Positions 11,401-19,699 of a DNA stretch of 64,000 nucleotides are shown piece after piece. The notes under the pieces were generated by a model. It was not told the DNA's origin. It was given only the letters and a program-made list of their open reading frames with translations, and made no database searches. Position 1 is the stretch's first letter; each line of letters opens with the position of its first letter. Origin of the DNA: Sulfurimonas sp. C5. Its GTDB lineage: Bacteria; Campylobacterota; Campylobacteria; Campylobacterales; Sulfurimonadaceae. Made by a program: the position numbers and the translations under genes. The stretch spans positions 124,001 through 188,000 of the forward strand of contig NZ_JARXNQ010000001.1 in the NCBI RefSeq assembly GCF_029872055.1. Reading direction: 5' to 3'.

Positions 11401-12294
11401 ATGGATATACAAAAGATCAAAGAAGAACGTAAAAAGTGGATGACATGGAAAAATATTGCTCCACTCAGAGATGCTTTAGAAAAACTACCTGATGTAGAGA
11501 GTGAAGTTGAATACGCTGACACAGTAAAAGTAAATGGCAAATTCGATGAAGAACTCATCTATAATACTGCAAAGATGTTGATGCCGTGGAGAAAAGGGCC
11601 GTTTGCTATTGGAGAACTTTTCATAGATACGGAATGGAAAAGCAACATCAAGTACAATCTGATTCGAAAACATTTTAATTTAAAAGATAAGAAAGTTGCC
11701 GATATAGGGTGTAACAATGGGTATTATATGTTTCGAATGCAGGAGGATAAACCTAAACTTTTAGTTGGTTTTGATCCTTCGCCGCTTTATAAAACACAGT
11801 TTGATTTTATAAATCACTTTGCAAAAACAGATATTGTGTATGAGCTTTTAGGCGTTGAACATTTAGAGTTCTATGAAGAGAAGTTTGATACGATTTTCTG
11901 TTTAGGTGTTTTATATCATCGTAGTGATCCTGTTGCTATGCTTAAGTCCTTATATCGTGGATTAGAAAAAGAGGGCGAAGTGATCCTGGATACTTTCTAT
12001 ATAGATGGTGAAGATGCGATCGCTTTATGTCCGGAATCTAGTTATTCAAAGATTCCGAACATCTATTTTGTTCCGACGATTAATGCACTGAAAAACTGGT
12101 GCTTACGTGCAGGTTTTGATGAATTTGAAGTTTTGGAGACTTCAATTACCGATGCCGGAGAACAAAGAAAAACAGAGTGGATTGAAGGACAGTCTTTGGA
12201 AGATTTTTTAGATCCAAATGATAAAACTAAAACGGTAGAAGGGTATCCTGCACCGCAAAGAGTATACGTAAGATTAGTAAAGGATAAAAAGTAA
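11401..12294 (+). CDS. cmoB: tRNA U34 carboxymethyltransferase
   Basis: CmoB transfers the carboxymethyl group of carboxy-SAM to 5-hydroxyuridine at wobble U34 of tRNA, giving cmo5U. The 297-residue protein has the CmoB layout: an N-terminal [15 protein letters not shown] region, WRKGPF, the Rossmann motif [15 protein letters not shown] near residue 100, and [10 protein letters not shown]. The last is characteristic of CmoB. The partner CmoA is not in the window. The stop overlaps the start of the downstream thioesterase by one base, so the two are co-transcribed. Confidence 0.93.
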   Translation: MDIQKIKEERKKWMTWKNIAPLRDALEKLPDVESEVEYADTVKVNGKFDEELIYNTAKMLMPWRKGPFAIGELFIDTEWKSNIKYNLIRKHFNLKDKKVADIGCNNGYYMFRMQEDKPKLLVGFDPSPLYKTQFDFINHFAKTDIVYELLGVEHLEFYEEKFDTIFCLGVLYHRSDPVAMLKSLYRGLEKEGEVILDTFYIDGEDAIALCPESSYSKIPNIYFVPTINALKNWCLRAGFDEFEVLETSITDAGEQRKTEWIEGQSLEDFLDPNDKTKTVEGYPAPQRVYVRLVKDKK

Positions 12295-12815
12295 TGGCTG
12301 AAGATATTTTAGAAGAATTAGAACAAGAAGAAGATTTAGAATTAGAAGAATACTCAGAAAATGAGCAGGTTTTAATAAAAACACATGAAAAAATCAATCA
12401 TGATCTAAGTGGTGAGGTGATTACCCTTGAAGATGGTTATGTTGAAGTGAGACTAACTACGAGTCCTGAGATGCTGGCTGATAATGTAGGTTTGATTCAC
12501 GGTGGTTTTATTTTTTCAGCTGCTGATTATGCTGCTATGTTAGCAGTTAATGAAAAAAATGTTGTATTAGTAGGATCTGATTGTCAGTTCTTATCTCCGG
12601 TAAAACTACATGATGAGGTAAAAGTCATAGCGCGTGTCAGACATAAAGAGGGTCGTAAAAGAAATGTACATGTAATTGCATATGTACTAGATGTAAAAGT
12701 TTTTGAAGGAGAGTTTAAAACAGTTATCACTGAAAAGCATGTCTTAAAATTAAAACTTTTACAAGACAAAGAAGCATTAAATAGCGGTAGTGCTGCAAAG
12801 GAAAAGGAGAAGTAA
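12294..12815 (+). CDS. Hotdog-fold (PaaI-like) thioesterase
   Basis: This 173-residue protein carries a hotdog domain (about 40-150) with the signature GLIHGGFIFSAADYA (HGG at 69-71), followed by the strand pattern VGSDCQFLSPVKLHDEVKVIARV. Such proteins hydrolyse acyl-CoA or acyl-ACP thioesters; the substrate is not predictable here. The first 27 residues are strikingly acidic (about half Asp/Glu), an extension not needed for the fold. It is translationally linked to cmoB by a one-base overlap. The 3' end nearly touches the convergent methyltransferase gene. Confidence 0.82.
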   Translation: MAEDILEELEQEEDLELEEYSENEQVLIKTHEKINHDLSGEVITLEDGYVEVRLTTSPEMLADNVGLIHGGFIFSAADYAAMLAVNEKNVVLVGSDCQFLSPVKLHDEVKVIARVRHKEGRKRNVHVIAYVLDVKVFEGEFKTVITEKHVLKLKLLQDKEALNSGSAAKEKEK

Positions 12816-12820
12816 TTGTA

Positions 12821-13414
12821 CTAAGCTTCTGCACTTAGTAAAAATACTCCGAATTCACGGTGCGGTTTTTTAATTGTATTGATATTTTCAAAAGATACAT
12901 TTTTAAAACCGCAGTTTTCTACAATTTTACAAAGTTCCTCTTTATCAAATCCAAAGTGATGCACACCTTCATTATCTGAATGGAATGTTCCATCCTCGCT
13001 TTCTAGATCGGCAATAGCTAAAAACCCGTTTTTATTGAGGTTGTTTTTGATTGTAGTAAAAAACTTTTCAAGGTTTTCTACATGGTGTAGTGTCATTGAA
13101 CTGATAAGTCCGTCAAACTTCATATCAAGCGGAGTTGCTACAATATCTTGATGAATAGCTTCGATATTTAGTTCTGGAGTATTTTTCTCTTTGAGTTTTT
13201 CAAGCATTCCGCGTGAAGTGTCTACACCGTAAACTTTTTGTACTTTTTTTGCGATTTCAAATCCAAGTAGTCCAGTACCTACACCGAAATCCATCAGTAC
13301 CATGTCATCTGACAATTCAAAATTTTTTTCTATCGCTTCGGCAATTGTTTTGGCACCCTGAACTTGGATGTCACCTTTATCCCAATCTTTTGCTTTTTTA
13401 TCAAATGTACTCAT
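12821..13414 (-). CDS. Class I SAM-dependent methyltransferase
   Basis: This 197-residue protein has the Rossmann motif LMDFGVGTGLLGFEIA, the acidic ribose-binding turn YGVDTSRGML, and MTLHHVEN, which are typical of the Methyltransf_11/25 families. The substrate is unknown. The start at 13414 makes an ATGA overlap with the upstream hydrolase stop. A TTG 15 nt further upstream is possible but not needed. It is distinct from CmoA, although cmoB lies nearby. It probably forms a two-gene operon with the metallo-beta-lactamase-fold gene. Confidence 0.84.
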   Translation of the reverse strand: MSTFDKKAKDWDKGDIQVQGAKTIAEAIEKNFELSDDMVLMDFGVGTGLLGFEIAKKVQKVYGVDTSRGMLEKLKEKNTPELNIEAIHQDIVATPLDMKFDGLISSMTLHHVENLEKFFTTIKNNLNKNGFLAIADLESEDGTFHSDNEGVHHFGFDKEELCKIVENCGFKNVSFENINTIKKPHREFGVFLLSAEA

Positions 13415-14004
13415 AGTGTGCTTATCCAATAATCTGAATTTTGTTGTTCTTGTTTTATGGTTGTTGTACCGCCGTGACCAGGATAAACTGTTTTATCGTA
13501 GTCGAGTTCTTTGAACTTTTGAAGAGATTTTCTCATATCTTCAGGTGATGAATAGGGAAAATCGGTTCTTCCGATACTTCTCTCAAAAATAAAATCACCG
13601 CTAAACATAGCATCCCCTATCTCGATAGTACTGCATCCCGGACAATGTCCCGGAAAGTGGCGGAACTTGACTTTAACGCCGCCAAAGTCAAATTCTTGAT
13701 CGCCCACAACTTCTACATCAGGTGTTGAAGGGGGAAGATCAGGCATCCAGTTACTCCCTTGTAGTAGCATAACATCACCTTGGGGCGTGTAAAGTTTAAT
13801 ACCAAGCTCTTTTTGCAGCTCTGCATTGCTCCACACATGATCAAAATGTCCATGTGTATTTAAAATTGCAACGGGATTTGTAATATTTGCTTTTACCCAC
13901 TCTGTAGCACCTACACCGGGATCTATTATAAAATCTTTTCCATCTATTGTTACGATATAGCAGTTCGTTTGATATGGTCCCATAGGTTGCATTTTTATCG
14001 TCAT
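13411..14004 (-). CDS. MBL-fold hydrolase, glyoxalase II-like
   Basis: This 197-residue metallo-beta-lactamase-fold protein has the metal motif THGHFDH (H51, H53, D55, H56). Further ligands lie in HFPGHCPGC, the bridging Asp in SGDFIFE and a last His in YPGHGG. The compact size without the C-terminal glutathione-binding helices of GloB suggests the YcbL or ETHE1-like branch, which acts on thioesters or persulfides. The start at 14004 has a TGGAGC ribosome site. An upstream ATG at 14088 adds a basic, unlikely extension. Confidence 0.86.
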   Translation of the reverse strand: MTIKMQPMGPYQTNCYIVTIDGKDFIIDPGVGATEWVKANITNPVAILNTHGHFDHVWSNAELQKELGIKLYTPQGDVMLLQGSNWMPDLPPSTPDVEVVGDQEFDFGGVKVKFRHFPGHCPGCSTIEIGDAMFSGDFIFERSIGRTDFPYSSPEDMRKSLQKFKELDYDKTVYPGHGGTTTIKQEQQNSDYWISTL

Positions 14005-14132
14005 ATTTGCTCCATTTGAGAATATAAATAATGGTGTAACTATTTTTCTCTTTATATTAAAGAATTGTATAGTATTGATACTAATCAAACTCTTAATTTC
14101 TTTACCTTAACACAAACGTAAGATATAAAAAG

Positions 14133-14138
14133 TATAAT
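14133..14138 (+). promoter_or_regulatory. -10 element of the 29-residue miniprotein gene
   Basis: A perfect TATAAT lies 35 nt before the miniprotein ATG in a non-coding gap, in an AT-rich context. No canonical -35 is present; TTAACA lies 20 nt upstream. It gives the small gene its own transcript. Confidence 0.5.
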
Positions 14139-14172
14139 CACGCTTTTTAAATAATAAATACGGAGAAATGAT

Positions 14173-14262
14173 ATGGAACTTATGGCAATTGTTTACGGTG
14201 CTGTTTTAGTAGTTGGTGCAGGAATGTACTTCTATTTCAATACAGGTGATCGTGCTCACTAA
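14173..14262 (+). CDS. 29-residue single-pass membrane miniprotein, unknown
   Basis: A 29-codon open frame begins MELMAIVYGAVLVVG and ends in TGDRAH. Residues 4-22 form one convincing transmembrane helix. The C-terminus is short, polar and charged. Support for translation: a GGAG ribosome site 7 nt upstream, a perfect TATAAT promoter element, and a hairpin just after the stop. The size and shape recall small oxidase subunits such as CydX or CcoQ, but I see no sequence identity I would trust and no oxidase genes nearby. Neighbours are an MBL hydrolase (divergent) and a DUF455 gene. Confidence 0.62.
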   Translation: MELMAIVYGAVLVVGAGMYFYFNTGDRAH

Positions 14263-14271
14263 GTAAAATCA

Positions 14272-14295
14272 GGTATGATACTTTCGTATCATGCT
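14272..14295 (+). terminator. Stable hairpin after the miniprotein gene
   Basis: A stem of about 9 bp (one G-U pair) closes on a TTTC tetraloop, starting 10 nt after the miniprotein stop. There is no T tract, so it may be an mRNA-stabilising 3' hairpin rather than a classic intrinsic terminator. Confidence 0.4.
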
Positions 14296-14390
14296 CTACA
14301 AGCAAATAAACTATTTACTCCTACTCCCACCTACTATTTATTTACAAAACACATTCGCTTTTTTAAGAAAAGTTATACCATTATTCCTTT

Positions 14391-15206
14391 ATGGATTTTT
14401 ACAAAGAATTAGAACAAATTTTGGAATTAAAAACTCCCAAAGAAAAGCTGAAACAATTTAGAACTTTTTATAAAAAATTTCAAAAAGAGGAAATAGACTT
14501 TGTTTCACAAGAAAAAGCAAAACTTTTTAGTGAACCTGCATATGAGGGGTTTTGTCAAGTTGTAGCTCCTCAAAAAGTACCAAAACGCTCAAACTTAACT
14601 ACAAAAGAGGGGCAGATTAATTTACTTCATGCAGTGACACATATTGAGTATTCTGCAATCGATCTTGCTCTTGATGCTGCATATAGATTTCGTGGACTTC
14701 CTAGAAAATTTTACGAAGATTGGCTGGAAGTTGCCGATGATGAAGTGCGCCATTTTGAGATGCTCGAAGAGCTTTTAAATAAACTGGGATCTGCTTATGG
14801 AAAAATAGAGGTACATAATTCATTGTTTGAAGCAAGTTATAAAACACAGACTTTGATCGAGAGAATGGCTGTTGTACCGAGATATTTGGAAGCAAACGGG
14901 CTTGATGCAACACCGATGATTTTAGAAAAATTAAAAAATTATCCTAAAAACGATATGTTAGAAAAAATCAAATCAGCACTCACTATAATCCTGCAAGAAG
15001 AGATAGACCATGTTAAAAAAGGGGATGTCTGGTTCTCTTACGCCTGTGATTTAGAAAAAAAAGATACAAGTATATTTTTTGATATTATCCAAAAATATTA
15101 CCCTCGCAGTTTTTTGCGTCCAGATGATCTCAATATTGAGGCAAGAAAAGAAGCTGGATTTAGCTGTAATGAGCTCAAGCGTATGGCGAATAAAGAAGTT
15201 TGTTAA
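14391..15206 (+). CDS. DUF455 family ferritin-like protein
   Basis: This 271-residue, largely helical protein matches the DUF455 pattern, a ferritin-like group related to the tRNA hydroxylase MiaE. Likely di-iron ligands lie in HIEYSAIDLALD, DDEVRHFEMLEE and LQEEIDHVKKGD, spaced as two E/ExxH helix pairs. The ending FNxEARKEAGFSCNE-type segment is also typical. The biochemical role is unknown. It is transcribed with nadE downstream, 56 nt away. No signal peptide. Confidence 0.83.
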   Translation: MDFYKELEQILELKTPKEKLKQFRTFYKKFQKEEIDFVSQEKAKLFSEPAYEGFCQVVAPQKVPKRSNLTTKEGQINLLHAVTHIEYSAIDLALDAAYRFRGLPRKFYEDWLEVADDEVRHFEMLEELLNKLGSAYGKIEVHNSLFEASYKTQTLIERMAVVPRYLEANGLDATPMILEKLKNYPKNDMLEKIKSALTIILQEEIDHVKKGDVWFSYACDLEKKDTSIFFDIIQKYYPRSFLRPDDLNIEARKEAGFSCNELKRMANKEVC

Positions 15207-15262
15207 TTTTAAAAAGATATAATTTAAAAAGTTAATATTTTTTAAAGGTTTAGTGTATAATT

Positions 15263-16069
15263 ATGAGTAAGTATTCACAAATAACTGATTATCTCGTAAG
15301 TTTTTTAGAAAATGAAGTGGGAAAAACAGGGATTAAAAAAGTGGTCGTGGGTCTTAGTGGCGGATTGGATTCTGCCGTTGTCGCCGTACTTGCTCACAAA
15401 GCATTCGGTGATGATCTTTTATGTGTTAAAATGCCGTCACATTACTCATCTCAAAATTCACTTGACGATGCAGATGCACTTTGTCAGGATTTTGGTCTGA
15501 GAAATGAAACAGCCTCTATTGAACCGATGCTAAAAGCATTTGAAGAGATGCATCCTAATCTTGATAACTTGAGAAAAGGAAACTTCTCAGCACGTATGCG
15601 TATGTCTACTTTGTTTGATATCTCAGCACGTGAAAGGGCTTTAGTCCTTGGAACAAGTAATAAAAGCGAGTTGATGCTTGGATACGGAACGCTTTATGGA
15701 GATCTGGCAAGTGCCATTAACCCAATAGGCGATCTTTATAAGAGTGAAGTGTTTGAACTGGCTCGTTATCTAGGTGTTACTCAAAGTATTATAGATAAGC
15801 CGCCTTCTGCCGATTTATGGGCAGGGCAAAGTGATGAAGCTGATCTGGGATATACGTATGAACAGCTTGATGGTGCAATGAAACTCTATGTAGATCAAAG
15901 ACTTACAAAAGAGGAAGTTATTGCAAAAGGTGTGGATGCCAAAATGCTTGAGATGATTATCAAACGTATTTTCGGCAACCATTTTAAGCGTAAGATGCCG
16001 GTTATTGCAAAACTGACATCTCGGACACTAAACCATGATTTTAATTATCCTAGAGATATAACTTTATAA
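15263..16069 (+). CDS. nadE: NH3-dependent NAD+ synthetase
   Basis: NadE amidates deamido-NAD+ in the last step of NAD synthesis. The 268-residue protein has the PP-loop SGGLDS at residues 32-37, LGTSNKSE and the adenine-binding KPPSADLWAGQSDE segment. There is no glutaminase domain, so ammonia is the expected donor. AAAGG lies upstream of the ATG; a TATAAT immediately before the ATG is probably coincidental. It is followed 10 nt later by the DegT aminotransferase. Confidence 0.95.
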   Translation: MSKYSQITDYLVSFLENEVGKTGIKKVVVGLSGGLDSAVVAVLAHKAFGDDLLCVKMPSHYSSQNSLDDADALCQDFGLRNETASIEPMLKAFEEMHPNLDNLRKGNFSARMRMSTLFDISARERALVLGTSNKSELMLGYGTLYGDLASAINPIGDLYKSEVFELARYLGVTQSIIDKPPSADLWAGQSDEADLGYTYEQLDGAMKLYVDQRLTKEEVIAKGVDAKMLEMIIKRIFGNHFKRKMPVIAKLTSRTLNHDFNYPRDITL

Positions 16070-16079
16070 AGGACATAGT

Positions 16080-17201
16080 ATGGAAATACCATTTAACAAG
16101 TATGAAAGTTCTCGTGAAGCACATTCAAATGTTAGTGATGCCTTAGATGGTGAAGCAATCAATCAAGTTGAAGAATTAGAAAATGAATTTGCTTCATATG
16201 TCGGTGCGGAATATGCTCTTGCAACTTCTCATGGTACATCAGCTCTTCATTTAGCAATGTTGGCACTTGATTTAAAACGCGGGGATAAAGTCGTATGTTC
16301 TGTAAATGCACATCCAAGTGTTCCTGAAGTTGTACGTCATTTCGATGCAGAACCTGTATTTATTGATATTTACGCAGATAACTACAATATGGACCTAGAT
16401 AAACTAGAAAACTATTTAGAAGACAATAAATCGAAAAAGTTAAAAGCCGTTATCGTAACACATATTGCTGGTGCCACAGTTGATCTCGAACGTGTGTACT
16501 CTATGGGGAAAATTTACAATGTAAAAATTGTTGAAGATGCCTGTGATGCTCTTGGTGCTACTTACAAAGGGCAAAAAATAGGTTCGACTGGTGCTGATAT
16601 TGTGTGTTTTAATTTCTCTCCGCACTTAAGAAAAAATATTTGTAACGGCGGAATGCTTGTAACAAATGATGATGAGATAATTGAACGTGCAAGATTGCTT
16701 GCTAATCATGCAATTGTACGTGATGAAGATGCACTAGAATATATTTATGATGTTGTAGATATTGGGAATGATTATTCATTAAGTCAGCTCAATGCTGCAT
16801 ATATAAGAGCACAGATTGAAGAGCAAGATAAGAATATTGCTAGACAGCAAGAAATTGCTAACTTATATAGCAAAAAACTTGAGAGTGTTGACCATGTTAC
16901 TATTCCTGATATGAGTAACGATGAACATCCGTTTAGTTTATATATCATCAAGATTGACAAAAACCGTGACTCTTTTGCAGTAGAGCTAAGAGAAGAAGGT
17001 ATAGCGACAGGATTGCATTATATTCCACTGCATCTACTCTCTTACTATAAGTCAAAATATTCGTTAAGAGTAAACGACTTTCCAGTTGCACTAAGATCGT
17101 ATCAACAAGTTTTATCACTTCCTATTTACGCTCATATGAGTGATGAAGATGTTGAAAAGGTAATTGCTACTGTTAAAAAAATAGCAAAAACAAGAGTTTA
17201 A
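16080..17201 (+). CDS. DegT/DnrJ/EryC1/StrS sugar aminotransferase family protein
   Basis: This 373-residue PLP enzyme has the family order: TSHGTSALHLAML for cofactor phosphate, VEDACDALGA (aspartate to the pyridine N), and the Schiff-base lysine in SPHLRKNICNGG (K185). These enzymes usually aminate keto-sugars for surface polysaccharides. It stands alone between nadE and lpxK with no visible sugar nucleotide enzymes, so the substrate is open. Beside lpxK, a link to lipopolysaccharide or glycan amination is a reasonable guess. The GGAC-rich gap before the ATG is only 10 nt. Confidence 0.88.
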   Translation: MEIPFNKYESSREAHSNVSDALDGEAINQVEELENEFASYVGAEYALATSHGTSALHLAMLALDLKRGDKVVCSVNAHPSVPEVVRHFDAEPVFIDIYADNYNMDLDKLENYLEDNKSKKLKAVIVTHIAGATVDLERVYSMGKIYNVKIVEDACDALGATYKGQKIGSTGADIVCFNFSPHLRKNICNGGMLVTNDDEIIERARLLANHAIVRDEDALEYIYDVVDIGNDYSLSQLNAAYIRAQIEEQDKNIARQQEIANLYSKKLESVDHVTIPDMSNDEHPFSLYIIKIDKNRDSFAVELREEGIATGLHYIPLHLLSYYKSKYSLRVNDFPVALRSYQQVLSLPIYAHMSDEDVEKVIATVKKIAKTRV

Positions 17202-17206
17202 TACAC

Positions 17207-18094
17207 TTGAAAAAATCTTTCGTATTTTGGGTTGAAGAGTATCTCTACAACCCGAAGTTTTTCCAAAAAATTCTCTCTTTTTTACTTTATCCTTTATCAC
17301 TTTTATATTGTTTTATTATGTGGATTCGCTTTAAATATACGACGCCTGAAGACTTTGGTATAGAGATTATCAGTGTCGGAAATTTAGTTGTTGGTGGAAG
17401 TGGTAAAACTCCTTTTGTAACAGCTCTTGCTCATAATCAAAAAAATATTGCAGTGGTTTTACGCGGCTACGGAAGAAAATCCAAAGGTTTGGTAATTGTA
17501 AAAGATAAAGAGAATATTTTGGTAGATGTGGAACAAAGCGGTGACGAAGCTATGATCTATGCCAAAAAACTTCCAAATGCGGTCGTAATTGTAAGTGAAG
17601 ATCGTAAAGTTGCAATAAATAAGGCAAAAGAGATGGGTATTGAGAAAATATTTCTCGATGATGCTTATTCAAAACATGATATTAAAAAGCTTGATATTTT
17701 ACTTGATGTCCCTACTAAAAACAATTTTTGTCTACCAAGTGGTCCTTACAGAGAAAGACTTTGGAAAGGTAAGTTTGCCATGGTATTACAAGAGGATAAA
17801 GACTTCAAAAGGGTAACAACACTAAAAGATGAAACATCTAAGATGTCTTTAGTAACGGCAATTGCCAGACCGCAAAGGCTTGATTCTTATTTGCCTGAGG
17901 TTGTTGCAAAGCATTATTTTGAGGATCATCATAACTTTACAAAAGAGGAACTTGAAGCAATTTTACGCAAGGATAAAAGTGAAAGTTTATTGGTAACTTT
18001 TAAAGATTTTGTGAAAATTGAAAAGTTTGGTTTGCCTTTGTCGTTATTAGACTTGGAGTTGGAACTAAAATACGGTAAAATTTCAGAATTATAA
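17207..18094 (+). CDS. lpxK: Tetraacyldisaccharide 4'-kinase
   Basis: LpxK phosphorylates lipid A precursor at the 4' position on the inner membrane. The 295-residue protein has an N-terminal hydrophobic anchor (about residues 22-40) and the variant Walker A VGNLVVGGSGKTP (58-69), followed by VVLRGYGRKSKG, as in LpxK. Later motifs QSGDEAMIYAK and FLDDAYSKHDI correspond to conserved family segments, although the Asp-Asp-Gly-Phe motif reads DDAYS. The start is a TTG 6 nt after the upstream stop. It is somewhat shorter than the enterobacterial enzyme. Confidence 0.93.
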   Translation: MKKSFVFWVEEYLYNPKFFQKILSFLLYPLSLLYCFIMWIRFKYTTPEDFGIEIISVGNLVVGGSGKTPFVTALAHNQKNIAVVLRGYGRKSKGLVIVKDKENILVDVEQSGDEAMIYAKKLPNAVVIVSEDRKVAINKAKEMGIEKIFLDDAYSKHDIKKLDILLDVPTKNNFCLPSGPYRERLWKGKFAMVLQEDKDFKRVTTLKDETSKMSLVTAIARPQRLDSYLPEVVAKHYFEDHHNFTKEELEAILRKDKSESLLVTFKDFVKIEKFGLPLSLLDLELELKYGKISEL

Positions 18095-18110
18095 CTTTAG
18101 GAAAAATAGA

Positions 18111-18977
18111 GTGAAAACTAAAATAGAAACAGTAAAAACACTTCTTGACGCACTTCCGTTTATCAGGGAGTTTCGTAAAAAGATCGTTGTTATAAAATAT
18201 GGTGGTTCTGCACAAACATCACCGGAATTAAAAGAGAAATTTGCAGAAGATATTTTACTTATGTATTTAGTGGGTATCAAACCTGTAATTATCCACGGCG
18301 GTGGTAAAAAAATCACGGATATGCTTGCAGCTTTAAATATCGGTACAGAATTTATTGAAGGGCAGCGTGTAACTACTCCGGATGTTATGCGTATTGTTGA
18401 GATGATTTTAAGTGGTGAAATTAATAAAGAGATAGTTTCACTTTTAAACTCTCACGGTGCTAAAGCTATTGGAGTAAGCGGTAAAGATGCTCATTTCATT
18501 AAAGCAAAACCGAAAAATTATGAGAAATGGGGACTGACGGGAAATATCACAGATGTTGATGCCTCAGTTATTCAAAATCTTATTGCTGAGAACTTTATCC
18601 CTGTAATTGCACCAATTGCTGCTGATGATGAGATGGGTCACCCTGGATATAACATCAATGCAGACCTTTGTGCATCACAAGTTGCTAAAGCAATCGGGGC
18701 AAATAAAATTATCTTTTTAACAGACACTGCGGGTGTCTTAGACAAAGATATGAACCTAATATCTAGCTTAACAAAAGCGGATGTTGAAAATTTAAAAGCA
18801 GATGGTACGATACATGGTGGTATGGTTCCAAAAGTTGATGCTTGTTTAGAAGCTATAGACGGTGGTGTACACAAAGCACACATTATTGACGGAAGGTTAG
18901 AGCACTCTATGATTTTAGAGTTGTTTACTTCAGAGGGTGTAGGTACACAAATTATTGAAAAAAAGGAAGAAAACTAA
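18111..18977 (+). CDS. argB: Acetylglutamate kinase
   Basis: ArgB phosphorylates N-acetylglutamate in arginine synthesis. The 288-residue protein shows VVIKYGGSAQTS, the IHGGGKKITDML loop and PVIAPI...YNINAD, all standard. It starts at a GTG preceded by an AGGAAAAA stretch. The C-terminal segment HSMILELFTSEGVGTQI is typical of arginine-feedback-regulated types, and the N-terminal helix about 1-18 may support hexamerisation; both points are inference from family. The last A of its TAA is the first base of the following ATG (TAATG). Confidence 0.96.
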   Translation: MKTKIETVKTLLDALPFIREFRKKIVVIKYGGSAQTSPELKEKFAEDILLMYLVGIKPVIIHGGGKKITDMLAALNIGTEFIEGQRVTTPDVMRIVEMILSGEINKEIVSLLNSHGAKAIGVSGKDAHFIKAKPKNYEKWGLTGNITDVDASVIQNLIAENFIPVIAPIAADDEMGHPGYNINADLCASQVAKAIGANKIIFLTDTAGVLDKDMNLISSLTKADVENLKADGTIHGGMVPKVDACLEAIDGGVHKAHIIDGRLEHSMILELFTSEGVGTQIIEKKEEN

Positions 18978-19267
18978 TGAATTATGAAGCATTATTTGAA
19001 GATGAAGAGAGTGTATTTAACGGTTCTCCAAAATCAAAATTTCTAGATGTTGTATTTACTGCAAACAACGATGTTGTAAGATACGACCTTGAACTGCTTA
19101 TTCAAAAAATGGCAGCTATGGAGTTATTGTTAGAGAAACATCTTGGACATGATGATATCGAAGGTGCAATCAAGCAGTTTGAATTTGAAAACGGTGGAGA
19201 TTGTGACATCAAAGCAAAATCTTTATATATCGAGTTAACAGGTTCTATCGTTTCAAAAAGCGAATAA
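18977..19267 (+). CDS. DUF2018 family protein (HP0242-like)
   Basis: This 96-residue, acidic, helical protein with an N-terminal FNGSPKSKFLDVVF segment matches the DUF2018 family, whose known member is Helicobacter pylori HP0242 (FEGNPLDKW...). HP0242 forms an intertwined helical dimer; its function is unknown. The family appears confined to Campylobacterota, which supports the taxonomic placement. It overlaps argB by one base and precedes a secreted unknown protein. Confidence 0.78.
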   Translation: MNYEALFEDEESVFNGSPKSKFLDVVFTANNDVVRYDLELLIQKMAAMELLLEKHLGHDDIEGAIKQFEFENGGDCDIKAKSLYIELTGSIVSKSE

Positions 19268-19271
19268 ACAA

Positions 19272-19688
19272 TTGCGAGTATTTTTACAAGGCTTTATCAC
19301 ACTAATATTACTTTTTAGTGTAGCTTCTGCTGATCAGTACAAGGAAATGAGAAAAATTTCTTTACAAAAGGATCAGCAAAAGAAAATTCTTGTAAAATAC
19401 GAAAATAAAATAAAACTCTTTACATTTAGATGGACTCTATATGTAAACGGCGGCTTAGTAGTTCTGCGATCGTACGATAAACAAGTAGCGCAAAACGTAT
19501 TGGAACTAAACCATAAGAACCAAAGCTTTCGAGTAGCTGTAAAGCCTCGGGGAGCGACTAATTTTAATGTGCCGTACATTCTAGTTAAATTTAAAGAGTT
19601 TGATTACGAAAAAAACGAAGCTATTTTTGAACTATACAATTTTAATAACAAAGTTCAAGTGACTTTAGAAGATTTGAAAAACAATTAA
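19272..19688 (+). CDS. Secreted protein of unknown function
   Basis: This 138-residue protein starts at a TTG and has a clear signal peptide (about residues 1-20, ending SVASA). The mature part is basic and beta-rich: repeated hydrophobic-polar strands (FTFRWTLYVNGGLVVL, FRVAVKPRG, NVPYILVKFKEF), a pattern of a small periplasmic beta fold. No cysteine, lipobox or known motif is present. Flanking genes are DUF2018 and a polyprenyl synthase, all nearly abutting. I recognise no family name. Confidence 0.72.
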   Translation: MRVFLQGFITLILLFSVASADQYKEMRKISLQKDQQKKILVKYENKIKLFTFRWTLYVNGGLVVLRSYDKQVAQNVLELNHKNQSFRVAVKPRGATNFNVPYILVKFKEFDYEKNEAIFELYNFNNKVQVTLEDLKNN

Positions 19689-19699
19689 AGACGAGAGTG

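Noticed and set aside
12816-12840. AGAAG...CTTCT as a terminator between the convergent thioesterase and methyltransferase genes
   Set aside because: Only 5 bp with a 13-nt loop and no T tract; indistinguishable from chance.
15256-15261. TATAAT directly before the nadE ATG as its promoter
   Set aside because: Transcription would start inside the coding region, and a ribosome site AAAGG lies upstream of it, so expression from an upstream promoter is more likely.
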